Source of the DNA: Saussurea involucrata
Lineage: Eukaryota; Streptophyta; Magnoliopsida; Asterales; Asteraceae
DNA length: 64,000 nucleotides
Assembly (NCBI GenBank): GCA_033807775.1
Contig: CM066325.1
Coordinates: 14,696,301-14,760,300 of the forward strand
Direction of reading: 5' to 3'
In this document: one piece after another, positions 33,574-44,391 of the stretch
Position numbering within the stretch: position 1 is the stretch's first letter
Layout of the letters: every line of letters begins with the position of its first letter
Notes under the pieces: generated by a model
Told to the model about the DNA's origin: nothing
Databases searched by the model: none
Seen by the model: the letters and a program-made list of their open reading frames with translations, nothing else
Made by a program: the position numbers and the translations under genes

Positions 33574-36006
33574 TGTAACGTCCCAAAAATTACAAGGAAT
33601 TTAAAATTTTTAAAACATGCATTTCTTTATAAAACAACCACAATTTAATAATTCGTAACTCAATTGAAACTAACGTCGTTAACTCAAACAGTCAATAAAG
33701 TTTAAGCAGCGGAAAGGTATATAAATCAACCCCATTTATTAAAAATTAAACCAAACTATCTTCGCCTTGCGCCCGTGTGTACCGTCACGCCCGACTGCTA
33801 CTCGCACCTGAAAACATAAGAATTTGGGAAGGGGTAAGCACGAAGCTTAGTGAATTCAACCACCATAATTAACACAGTTATTCCACACTACCCCTAAAAC
33901 AGATAGTTGCATATAAACAAGCATACAAGTCTACGAACAAATCATAACCATGCATACCTACACTATCCCACCCAAAAGGCATACGTCGGTCCCACCGACC
34001 ACACGATAACCGTGCAAGCATTACCCGGTCCCATCGAGTTCCTACGCCACCCGCGTATACAATTTCGGCCCCACCGAGTTCCTACGCCACCCGCGTATAC
34101 AAACTTCGGCCCCACCGAGTTCCTACGCCACCCGCATATACATGACAATAAAGGTCCCACTAGACACCCCACTATCTAGTCCCACATCACAATTAAATAA
34201 AACTACCACACACGTGCTACCGTAATGTAAAAGTAACCGATATTAAAAATAGTGAGAGAACTCACCTCGTAAGCGCGCCTAGCTCACAAACAATAATTCA
34301 AGCTTCACAAATCCAAGATCACTTCCCAACACCTAAACAATCGTTACAATGTATTAACACGAGACCCGGACCCTAAAACACGACGCACCCTTAAATCGTC
34401 ACTAAAACGACTTTTCGGTCTAACCAAACAGGTCTGTTCGGGACCTGTTCCGACCTCCATAAACCCAGAAAATCCTCAATTAAATTACATAACCAGAAAG
34501 TACTCAGAGTTAGGGTTCCAAGGACATATTATACACCTCCTAACGATTTTTCTACAATATAATACAGATTTTACAAAATTGGTTAACTGCACAGCGAAAA
34601 ACAGCACATTTCGATATAAAACAGCAGTTTGACACTAGCTACGGTCCGAACTGGTTTTTCCGCAAAACATAAGAAACTTGCTAGACTCAGAATGGGAACT
34701 TTTGGCACTGGTTTCATCCCAATCCGACATTCCTAGCAGAAGTTATGGCTTTCCCAAAACAGTGGCAGAAACTGTGACTTTTAAAACGGAACGCGATCTG
34801 CCACATCCGGACCTGCTGTATAAACAGCCAAATTACGCCTAGCTAGAGGCCGAACCGGACTTCCGCTAAAACACGAAAAGTGTGCCCGGCACAGAATGTG
34901 AACCGTGGGCACCGGATTCGACTCAATCCGAGCTACGACGGAAAAGTTATGGCCGTCGCAAAACAGTGACAGATTCCTACTTTCCACATAAAATGACGAT
35001 TTAGGTTTTAAGGTTTTAGGCTACAAGGGGCTGGACTCGATCGCGCACCGCCCACTGCCATCTCCGGCAGTGGTGGTCGCCGGCGGCGGCGACGATGGCG
35101 GTTTGGCATACGAAACCGACGAGGCTAGGGAAAGAATCGGTTAGCACCCTACGGACCACAACTACACCTGGCCAAGTCGCGACCCGCACGGTACAACCAC
35201 CCTCCTGGTGGTGTACGGCGGCCACACACCGCCGGCAGCCAAGGCTGCGGCGGCGGTGATGGTGTTGTGGTGTATCCATGACGAAAAGAACGAAAACCTT
35301 ACCTCTCGATCGATAACGCAGCAGCAACAAGAACTCGTCGTCCGGCTTCTCTCTCTCTCTCTCTCCCGTGCGTCCTCTCCCTCTCTCGCTGCACTATCTC
35401 TCGCCGGCAAACCACAGCGCCGGCGCTGTGTGGTCGATCTCCGGCGGCAGCGGCAAGAAGGAACGACGAGAAGGGAAGAATAGGGTTCTTTGGGTGTGGG
35501 TTTGCTTGTCACGAAAGAAAACGAGAGAAAGGGAAGGGTAGGGTTTTTTTTTTGTTGTTGTGGGTTTTGTTTTCTTTGTGTGTGTCGCATGCAGTAAGAA
35601 GAAAGAAAACGAGAGGGGTCGGTCCTTTCCTATGGGCCGACCCATGCAACTCTCTTAACAAGTACAATAAAGGCCCCTGCAGTTAGAGTTTTCACACTAA
35701 GCCCCGAAAACTAACTTTTAACGATTCCGGTCAGTCCCGTTAACCAACAATGTTAAAAGAAAACACAAATTAAACAAACACAAGTGTTTTGGTCATGGGT
35801 AGCATGGGCCGAAACCCATGCAATGCTTTTGGCCCTTGTCACTTCTAGTCCCTCCACTTAAACCTTCTCGCAACTAACCCAAAATTCCGACATTTTTAAC
35901 GATTAGGTCCAACTCGACTAACCCCGATAACGGAAACCACCTTAAATCGAACTTAAAAGAAAAGAATTAATACTAATAAATTACATACCGGGATACGGGC
36001 TTTACA
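33574..36006. mobile_element. Solo LTR nested in the large LTR element
   Basis: It begins TGTAACGTCCC and ends CGGGCTTTACA, flanked by GATTA at 33569-33573 and 36007-36011. There is no internal primer site and no second LTR, so recombination between two LTRs has probably left this 2433-base copy. It contains a C/G-rich leader-like part with CCGGCGGCGG (about 35060-35240) and (CT)n at about 35349-35364, which creates misleading open frames at 35016-35645. Confidence 0.85.
34026..34146. repeat. 40-bp tandem repeat, three copies, in the solo LTR
   Basis: Units begin at 34026, 34066 and 34107 and share CCACCGAGTTCCTACGCCAC followed by CCGC(G/A)TATACA. Confidence 0.85.
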
Positions 36007-37540
36007 GATTACTATTCCACCAACAGAAACACTTTGACCATTTCAACTTTACCGCGATTAAAACTATTCTCACATAACCCGACAATAGTTCAAACTACAC
36101 TCATACCAACATTCCGAATTCACTGCCCAAGACTCCCGGTATTCACCCACTTACTCTAACGGAAACACTAAGGTCATAACTTGACCACATCTTATTCAAC
36201 TAACAATTCAACTCCCAAGGCCTTTCCTTGACCTCAATTGTGATACCCTTCCCGACCTAGCGAGTTCATAGCCTTCATACACAATGACACAACGATTGAA
36301 ATCATTTTGCACACTTTTAAGAAATAGATGCAAAATTATAAAACGAGTTTGAGTATGCATGAAACAACATTACTCAAGATGAATAGTAAAACACAACGAC
36401 CGCAAGGATCGCTCACAGTTACTCTTACGATAAATCATAATCTTGTCCATCCAAATCGGTGCCGACACTACGGTTGTCTCCAATGAGACCCTTCCTCATA
36501 CGACCGGAGAGTTTCCGAACGAAATCACTTACCCAAAGTGGGCCTGTCAACTCCAATACTCGTTTACATGAAAATAACGAGTCAGTACTCATTTTGTTTG
36601 TAAAACAAACCTCGCAATAAAATGTTTTCAATATTTTCGTAACGAAGATTCTCTCCACAAGAAAAACGTGAAATAATTCGTAAATCACTAAGTTCAAAGC
36701 TTTATCGTATAATGAAAACAAGTTTGTCTTTTACTTTAAAGAAAACACGCTCGCACGCGTCACTCATTTCCCAAAACAAGAAAACATATCATGCACGTAC
36801 ATGCTTTTTTTTAACATGAAAGAATCTCGTATAATACGTTTAACAACAAAATGCATGGAATTCAATATGCAAAGGAAGGCTATTCACTCTAACTAAGTCA
36901 ACCGTTGCACTCACTTTAACTTTTCACTGGTACCATACTATAACCAACAACCGCTTCCTTACTTATGCTACAACTTGAAGTACAAGTGCTTCACAGCCCA
37001 CTGATCGACCACTCTTACATGCATACCACAAAACAACACTGCTCTTTTGCAATCATTAACCTTGCCACTAAACCGCTTGACTAAGGAATCCAAGACTAGA
37101 TTCCCTAACTTGATCTTGAATTAAAGGTTTCAAGATGCTAACATAATTCTCACTTCCTATCCTAGAGAGTTTACATCTAGACAGCTCATTAACATTCCAG
37201 ACAACACTTCCTCTAGAAGTTGCAAACATCCCATCACAAGGGATCTCTTTCATGACACATCAACTCTTTGCTATCAAACACAAGGTTAGAACCTTCTACA
37301 TACTGCCACACTCACCACTCATCCCGACAATAGTGATTGATTACACCCATGCACCTGTAGGTCCATAATAGCATTGGCCAGATGCTATTTGAATTTACCT
37401 TACATGAGGGTTCTCACTACCATTGTCAAGATATTCTATGATTAAGGTCTTTCTTAATGGCTTCCTATATCTCAGTTGTGTCTCACTCTACCCCACAGTT
37501 TAAGTTTAGGCCCATCCGGTCACCTAAATCCCTTAAACTA
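36007..37540 (-). other. Interior of the large LTR element, near the 5' LTR
   Basis: This is where gag would be expected on the minus strand. The longest frame (36425-36721, 98 codons) has no Gag or zinc-knuckle feature. Stops are frequent in all frames. Confidence 0.65.
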
Positions 37541-37554
37541 TGGCTCTGATACCA
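37541..37554 (-). other. Primer-binding site, tRNA-Met type, of the large LTR element
   Basis: The minus strand reads TGGTATCAGAGCCA two bases inside the 5' LTR boundary at 37557, fixing the element on the minus strand. Confidence 0.93.
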
Positions 37555-37556
37555 TT

Positions 37557-39267
37557 TGTAACAACCCAATTTCACTAAAATAAAACTTGTAACAATACAA
37601 CCAAAATTGGTCCCAAAGTATACAATTAATGCTACTTAAACTCTAAGTTCGCAGCGGATAACACACCCACAACTGAGATGCTACAGGAAGCCCGACGAAA
37701 TCTACAAGTCTTCGCTAGGCTCTAGCTCTTCTACAACGCCACACACTTCCATCATCGCCAGATGAAATCCCAAACACGACTATCACCTGAATATGGTTTT
37801 AGTTTTTGAAAAGCGAGGGTTAGACCATGAGGTCTAGTGAATTCCCTCTAAACGTATCCACAAGCCATTTAAGAAAAACGTTTCATTTCAAAACAGTAAC
37901 ACATCAACATATACTCAACAAGGGTGTACACAGTGGCATAGACTATTTAACACCTTACAAAGCCAGGCACGGCAACTCGACACCTTACAAAGCCAGGCAC
38001 GGCAACTCGACACCTTACAAAGCCAGGCACGGCAACTCGACACCTTACAAAGCCAGGCACGACAACTCGAGAAGTCCCCCACTGTGCAACCCGACTCCAC
38101 CCATAGCAATAACCAAACAAGCATGTAATCAACATTCACGCATAACTGTACGTATAAACAACTTGTATGCAATTGTAAACATTTCTATGTCATGCACAAT
38201 AAAACCTTTCCAAATCGTTTAATCATGTCATCATGCTTGTAAACATAATCAGTTAAGAAACCTAACCAAAACGTTTAATCATGCTCAAACCAAATTCAGA
38301 TACGAAATCCTTAGCAAAACATTTCATTTGCACCAAAAAGGGGTTAAGGGAACTCACCTTAGCATTCGCACATCGACACACGCTCCGAAACACACTTTAG
38401 CTCAAACCGAACACCTGAATTGGACGTCATAAGAATGGTATTAAACCACCTAATTACATCACAAAACATCGCTACTAAGCCCCTAAAACAAACCCCCAAA
38501 CGGTGCCTCGATTCTAGACCCGAAACCCGAAGCGAAACGAAGGGCACCCACACACAACAGCGACTTACGCGACTTTCCCCGCGGCTTACAAACCGCGTGG
38601 GAAACCGCGTAAGTCCCTGTTCGAGACTTCCACATCTGCACAACGAATTCAGTCCGAAATTGCAACCTTTCTCAACCCCAACTCATCCCCAAATTGATAT
38701 TTAAGGTACCAAAAACATTGAGGATCAATAACCAACACTTTAAACAACATAAAACCCACCAATTTCATCCAATGATTCATCCCTTAAACCCCAAACTCAT
38801 ATTCTTGACAAAACTCAACTCTACCATTGAAATGATGGATGATTCTCTAAGAAAAGCTTGTAAATCATTCAAAACTCAAACATAGCAATCTCCTTTGGAG
38901 CATTCACCCTCAAAACATTAAAACATTAGAAAATCTTATACCACACTCTTCTCATTAATCCTTTCAATAGAAGAAAACATGAGAGGGGAAGTTTACCTTG
39001 GAGAAGATGAAGATTAACCTCACATTCAACTTCCAAATCCAAGCTCTCTCTTCAAGAAGCTTCAAGATCCTCCAACTCCTCCTCTAGCCATCCCCAATAC
39101 GTATGAACCACAAAATGGAAATAATCTAGGGTTTTATCCCTTTTTATACCAATTCACAAATTTCAGATTTTGCAAACAAGTCCCCAAGTTGAATATTTCT
39201 TACCTTAGCCCCCAAAAACTTCATTTACTCTAACCTTGCAAGAAGAATAAAAATATGGGGTGTTACA
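37557..39267 (-). repeat. 5' LTR of the large LTR element
   Basis: The 30-bp unit is present four times (37951-38070) instead of three, and CTCCT is duplicated near 39080. Otherwise it is nearly identical to the other LTR. Confidence 0.92.
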
Positions 39268-39433
39268 GATTAGTCTAGAGATAGCCTAGGACACCCTTCC
39301 AAAAAAAAGGGGAAAATGTATCGGTTGATACGATATTGGAGACTGTAAAGTTTTGTGGGAGGACTATCTTGCTCAGGATGTGCAAGTGCATTAATGCTTA
39401 TTTTTGTTTTTACTGTAGATGTTTAGCAGAAAT
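39268..39433 (+). other. SINE right part and short unassigned segment
   Basis: 39268-39301 completes the SINE started at 29263, with GATTAGTCTAG and CCTTCC before an A tail. 39302-39433 is unassigned; it is continuous with sequence after 43880 if the young LTR element is removed (GCAGAAAT and then CATGTGATG). Confidence 0.6.
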
Positions 39434-40666
39434 TGTTGGTGCAAGTGTACCCCGCTTTAATATTGTGATATATTTTTGGTACACATAAAATCATATCTCC
39501 ATATTTATTTTGATGATTACAAACACACCGTATTATTGTTTATCTAACAATTTAATCCAAGTGTGCAGTTGTTGAAGAACATGAAGATTTAATCTGAAGG
39601 GTTCAAGACGGAAGTGTTTACGTCGTCATTATTGTTTATAACTAATAATGATAAACACCCTAAAATAATATACCACTTGGATATTTCTAAAAACCCAACA
39701 ATTAATTTTAATATTGTTTTGAGAAGATCCAGCAAGTTTTGGTTGCGTCCTGGAAAGTTTTCATTCCTGACGCCGGTATACCGTGGAGAATACCCGGTAT
39801 ACCGCGGGTACACTTTTGCCGGTATACCGCGGGTGTCCAGCCGGTATACCGCGGAAGTCCGTGTGCAATTCCTATTGGTTGAAGTTGCTTTTCCTGACGG
39901 CGGTATACCGCGGCGGTACAGCCGGTATACCGCGGGTACTTTTTCCTGCCAACTTTGCATGTAGCCGTTTGGTGTGTCAGCGCACTTTTCTGACGGCGGT
40001 ATACCGCATGCATTTGGCGGTATACCGCGCCTCACAATGCCGTTGGAGATGCTATGTATAAATGAAGCTGTTGGTGATGAAGACCTTAGAATACAAGAAC
40101 AGTAACAACAAGCTGCTACCACCTCTCAGCTCTCTCAACTATTTATAATATATATTTTATAAAATATTTTTTATAAAATATCCAAGTGTGAGATATTATA
40201 CAAGAGTGATTACCCATTGTGAGTTATACTCCTCTTGTAAGTTTTTGAATAACGGGTGTGTGATCCTGTTTATCTCATAGCAGAGGCTTGAGAAACTATT
40301 ACAATACCTTTGTACTTGGTTTGTATTTCTACCGTAAAGAATACATTTATTGGATCGTGTCGAGAAGTGTCTCGGCTGCTGGTTTATCACAGTTGGTGGT
40401 AAATCAGTAAATCTCTGTGTCAAGTATCTCTATCCCTTATCTCTTTATTTATTCCGCTGTGCTATATTATATTTATTTATATAAACTGCTTTGCATTTAT
40501 ATTTATTTATATAATCTCTGTGTATTTAAATTATATCTGTTTATATAATTGTTGTATACTTATTTATTTATACTCTGCTTTATTTATTCTGTATTTATTT
40601 GTAAAAAGAATTTTTGAAAGTAAAAGATTTTAAATACAACCTTACCCCCCCCTAGGTTGTCTAACA
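39434..40666 (+). repeat. 5' LTR of TR-GAG copy 2
   Basis: It runs TGTTGGTGCAAG to GGTTGTCTAACA and contains eight GGTATACC palindromes between about 39774 and 40030. A TATA-rich segment (TTTATAATATATATTTTATA) lies near 40142. Frames such as 39589-40122 are palindrome artefacts. Confidence 0.93.
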
Positions 40667-40668
40667 TT

Positions 40669-40680
40669 TGGTATCAGAGC
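40669..40680 (+). other. Primer-binding site, tRNA-iMet type, copy 2
   Basis: TGGTATCAGAGC lies two bases after the end of the 5' LTR. Confidence 0.96.
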
Positions 40681-40730
40681 GGGGCTTTCAAAAATCGTCT
40701 ATTTAATTTTTTTTTAAATCCGTTTTTGTT

Positions 40731-41945
40731 ATGGCTCATCAAAATGCTTGGTTTTCTAAATCTCTTCTTATTGATTTCGAAAATTTTGATCTTTGGGCAA
40801 ATTCTTTTGAACGTTGTGTTCGTGGGATAAATCAAAAAATTTGGGATATTATTATTAAAGGAAATTTCAAACCCACAAAATTTCAAAACAACAAAGTTGT
40901 TGAAAAACCTAGCTCGGAATGGTCCGACGAAGATGAGGCTAATTATTGTTTAAATTATGAAGCCAAAAATTTTCTCTTTTCGGTTCTTACTAACGATGAT
41001 ATTGAGCGTGTTTATCTCTTTGAAACTGCTCGTGATATTTGGGAGAACTTGAACGTCACCTATGGTGGAAACTCAAAAGAAAAGAGAGACGAAACCCGAG
41101 ATCAAAGAAATGAAGAAACGTGTCTCATCGTCGACTGCGAGAAAGAGGTATGTACTTCATACTCAAGTTATTCTAGTTGTAGTGATAACGATGATGATAT
41201 TGATATGTCAAATGTCTCTTTTCAAAAATTGATTGTTCTCGTAAATAGTTATAAAAATGAGAATGCTAAATTAAAAGAAGAATTATTATTATGTCAAATT
41301 GAGTTGAATAATAGTAAACAAATCATTGCATGTGATAATAAAATCAAAAATGAGTTAAATGATAAAGTTGTCACTTTAGAAAAGAAAGCATGCGAAAATA
41401 TTGTTTGCAAATCTTGCATTGTCTTAAATGATAAAATTGCATGTTTAGAGAAAAGAACATGTGAAAATATTTTATGTACAAAATGCGATATACTTGAAAA
41501 TGATAATGCATGTTTAAAAGCTAAATGCGATTTATATGAAAAAGATAATCTGTTAGCTAATGCATTTCAAAATAGCAATGATAAAGTGCTTAAAATGCTA
41601 AATATGCCTAATCGTATAAATTGCCGAAAAGGCATTGGTTCCGATACATGTGTTGATAAATGTTCGTGTAAACCCATTAAAAGATTTTTTGCATCTCCTA
41701 AAGTTGAAACGAGAAAACCCTATGTGCAAAAACCCCCATATATGTCAAAAATGAAAAATGAGGATTATGGGAGGAAACCGTATGCTCGCATGTATAATAG
41801 CAATTTTTCTAGACCTAATGCGAATATAAATGCTTCATTTTATGTGTATGATAAATACAATCGTAAAATTAAAATGGTTAGAAAATGGATTCCGAAAGGA
41901 ATGTTTAATGTTGATAATCCGGGTGGAATGCGTTTATGGTTTTAA
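40731..41945 (+). CDS. Gag-like protein of TR-GAG copy 2
   Basis: 404 residues, starting at the first ATG after the primer site. The N-terminal 270 or so residues are nearly identical to the copy 1 protein: UBN2-type Gag, acidic Ser linker, Lys/Glu/Asn coiled coil, CENIVCKSC and CENILCTKC. An extra heptad-like block (DILENDNACLKAKC) follows the second Cys pair and is absent from copy 1. Residues about 315-370 are clearly diverged between the two proteins, while the last 27 residues (through KWIPKGMFNV to NPGGMRLWF) are again the same. The intact frames in both copies suggest selection on Gag or very recent activity. It lacks protease, integrase and reverse transcriptase. Confidence 0.9.
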   Translation: MAHQNAWFSKSLLIDFENFDLWANSFERCVRGINQKIWDIIIKGNFKPTKFQNNKVVEKPSSEWSDEDEANYCLNYEAKNFLFSVLTNDDIERVYLFETARDIWENLNVTYGGNSKEKRDETRDQRNEETCLIVDCEKEVCTSYSSYSSCSDNDDDIDMSNVSFQKLIVLVNSYKNENAKLKEELLLCQIELNNSKQIIACDNKIKNELNDKVVTLEKKACENIVCKSCIVLNDKIACLEKRTCENILCTKCDILENDNACLKAKCDLYEKDNLLANAFQNSNDKVLKMLNMPNRINCRKGIGSDTCVDKCSCKPIKRFFASPKVETRKPYVQKPPYMSKMKNEDYGRKPYARMYNSNFSRPNANINASFYVYDKYNRKIKMVRKWIPKGMFNVDNPGGMRLWF

Positions 41946-42097
41946 ACCATTTTTATGATTTTGTATGTTTGTCGTGTTTGTTTTTTGTCGACAACATATT
42001 TTTTTTTGCAGTTTATGTTTTATACTAACTGTTAAAAGGACCCATAAGAAAAGGGTACCACGAAATATTTTCTTTGCCTTTTGTAGGTGTTTCCTGG

Positions 42098-42299
42098 CGA
42101 GGATATAATACGTTGTTACCTGCCGAGGTTATAATACGTGGTTACCTGCCGAGGTTATAATACGTGGTTACCTGCCGAGGTTATAATACGTGGTTACCTG
42201 CCGAGGTTATAATACGTGGTTACCTGCCGAGGTTATAATACGTGGTTACCTGCCGAGGTTATAATACGTGGTTACCTGACGAGGTCATAATACGTGGTT
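42098..42299. repeat. 26-bp tandem array, 8 copies
   Basis: Same unit as at 19315-19600, read in the opposite orientation (core TTACCTGCCGAGGTTATAA). The first and last units are diverged in the same way as in copy 1, so only the number of central units differs. Confidence 0.95.
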
Positions 42300-42456
42300 T
42301 TTTTTATCACATAAAATTAACCGAAAATTGAAGCCTTAAGATCCGTTTTGGTGCAAGTGTTTCGTATTGGTTTGTATATCTTTGTCTCTATTGCTTTTTG
42401 CATTTTATTTTTATCCCTCAAATTTTATAAAATCAATTTGATATCGTTATTAATTT

Positions 42457-42648
42457 GAGGGGGAGCGTTTTAGCTCTTTTACCCATGAGTGTATGCTACC
42501 TCAATTATATGCATATTTTGAGGGGGAGCATCTCTCGAGGGGAAGCATACCGTCTCTCTTGACCCTTTTTGTTTCGACAAACGGGGGAGAGAAACCGCAT
42601 ATGCTCTTGCTTAGCGGTTGTGTTTGTCATCATCAAAAAGGGGGAGAT
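42457..42648 (+). promoter_or_regulatory. Four polypurine tracts before the 3' LTR of copy 2
   Basis: GAGGGGGAGC at 42457-42466 and 42520-42529, ACGGGGGAGAG at about 42581-42591, and AAAAAGGGGGAGATTG abutting the LTR at 42649. Confidence 0.78.
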
Positions 42649-43880
42649 TGTTGGTGCAAGTGTACCCCGCTTTAATATTGTGATATATTTTTGGTACACA
42701 TAAAATCATATCTCCATATTTATTTTGATGATTACAAACACACCGTATTATTGTTTATCTAACAATTTAATCCAAGTGTGCAGTTGTTGAAGAACATGAA
42801 GATTTAATCTGAAGGGTTCAAGACGGAAGTGTTTACGTCGTCATTATTGTTTATAACTAATAATGATAAACACCCTAAAATAATATACCACTTGGATATT
42901 TCTAAAAACCCAACAATTAATTTTAATATTGTTTTGAGAAGATCCAGCAAGTTTTGGTTGCGTCCTGGAAAGTTTTCATTCCTGACGCCGGTATACCGTG
43001 GAGAATACCCGGTATACCGCGGGTACACTTTTGCCGGTATACCGCGGGTGTCCAGCCGGTATACCGCGGAAGTCCGTGTGCAATTCCTATTGGTTGAAGT
43101 TGCTTTTCCTGACGGCGGTATACCGCGGCGGTACAGCCGGTATACCGCGGGTACTTTTTCCTGCCAACTTTGCATGTAGCCGTTTGGTGTGTCAGCGCAC
43201 TTTTCTGACGGCGGTATACCGCATGCATTTGGCGGTATACCGCGCCTCACAATGCCGTTGGAGATGCTATGTATAAATGAAGCTGTTGGTGATGAAGACC
43301 TTAGAATACAAGAACAGTAACAACAAGCTGCTACCACCTCTCAGCTCTCTCAACTATTTATAATATATATTTTATAAAATATTTTTTATAAAATATCCAA
43401 GTGTGAGATATTATACAAGAGTGATTACCCATTGTGAGTTATACTCCTCTTGTAAGTTTTTGAATAACGGGTGTGTGATCCTGTTTATCTCATAGCAGAG
43501 GCTTGAGAAACTATTACAATACCTTTGTACTTGGTTTGTATTTCTACCGTAAAGAATACATTTATTGGATCGTGTCGAGAAGTGTCTCGGCTGCTGGTTT
43601 ATCACAGTTGGTGGTAAATCAGTAAATCTCTGTGTCAAGTATCTCTATCCCTTATCTCTTTATTTATTCCGCTGTGCTATATTATATTTATTTATATAAA
43701 CTGCTTTGCATTTATATTTATTTATATAATCTCTGTGTATTTAAATTATATCTGTTTATATAATTGTTGTATACTTATTTATTTATACTCTGCTTTATTT
43801 ATTCTGTATTTATTTGTAAAAAGAATTTTTGAAAGTAAAAGATTTTAAATACAACCTTACCCCCCCTAGGTTGTCTAACA
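42649..43880 (+). repeat. 3' LTR of TR-GAG copy 2
   Basis: Identical by eye to 39434-40666 apart from one base in the C run near the end. Confidence 0.93.
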
Positions 43881-44134
43881 GAAATCATGTGATGTTTTGT
43901 GGTGATGACTTGCTTGTTTCTTTAAAAAAATTAGTCAGCCTTAATTAGCATTTCTTTTTTGAACAGCAGCAACATTAACTTTCATCAAACCAATATAGCC
44001 AACCATACATACAATCAAGTTAACAACAAAGGATTCTACATACAAAAGTGCATGCATGAATCCAATTTCATTATTCAGTCTTATTTGTCTTATAGTATTG
44101 AACAAGAATGTATTTGGTTATGGTTACATATATA

Positions 44135-44391
44135 GAGGTGGGTTCAAACGAGAACGCTAACTATTTACGAGAACACGAGAACGGCCGTCCATGTACAAAA
44201 TCACATGTGATTCACGTATAAATCACATGTGATTTTACACTACCTGGAAATCTGGACGTGAATCACATGTGATTTTGTACAAAATTCAGGTAGTGTAAAA
44301 TCACATGTGATTTTGTACGTGAATCACATGTGATTTTGTACATGGGCGGCCGTTCTCGTAAATAGTTAGCGCTCTCGTTTGAACCTTTCTC
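44135..44391. mobile_element. Mutator-type MITE with 10-bp TSD
   Basis: Long inverted arms share GGTTCAAACGAGA, CGCTAACTATTTACGAGAAC and CGGCCG. The element is flanked by TACATATATA at 44125-44134 and 44392-44401. A 9-11 bp duplication and long TIRs point to the Mutator superfamily. The loop holds five copies of the palindrome AATCACATGTGATT. No ORF. Confidence 0.85.

Larger units (their letters stand above)
29385..39267 (-). mobile_element. Large LTR element without coding capacity (LARD-like)
   Basis: LTRs at 29385-31060 and 37557-39267 (1676 and 1711 bases) start TGTAACAACCC and end GGGTGTTACA. The element is flanked by the TSD GATTA (29380-29384 and 39268-39272). On the minus strand the primer site TGGTATCAGAGCCA (37541-37554) follows the 5' LTR, and a purine tract AAGGGGGAGGTGATG precedes the 3' LTR. 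The interior, after removing the solo LTR at 33574-36006, is about 4 kb and shows no gag or pol that I can recognise. The LTRs differ by about ten substitutions plus two indels (a 30-bp repeat unit and 5 bases), so it is fairly young. The TGTAAC...GTTACA ends and the GAATTCCGAGGACGGAATTC text before the purine tract suggest a Ty3/gypsy ancestry; this is inference. Confidence 0.9.
39434..43880 (+). mobile_element. Gag-only LTR retrotransposon (TR-GAG type), copy 2
   Basis: LTRs at 39434-40666 and 42649-43880 (1233 and 1232 bases, identical by eye except one C in a C run) enclose a 2-kb interior. The TSD is GAAAT (39429-39433 and 43881-43885). The layout equals copy 1 at 17748-22198 in the opposite orientation: primer site, gag, 26-bp array, four polypurine tracts, LTR. 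No pol is present. It is a different insertion of the same family, with a diverged part of gag and a different array length. Confidence 0.93.

Noticed and set aside
35016..35645. GC-rich overlapping frames around a (CT)n tract
   Set aside because: They lie within a solo LTR, on both strands, with low-complexity Arg/Ser/Pro composition and no domain.
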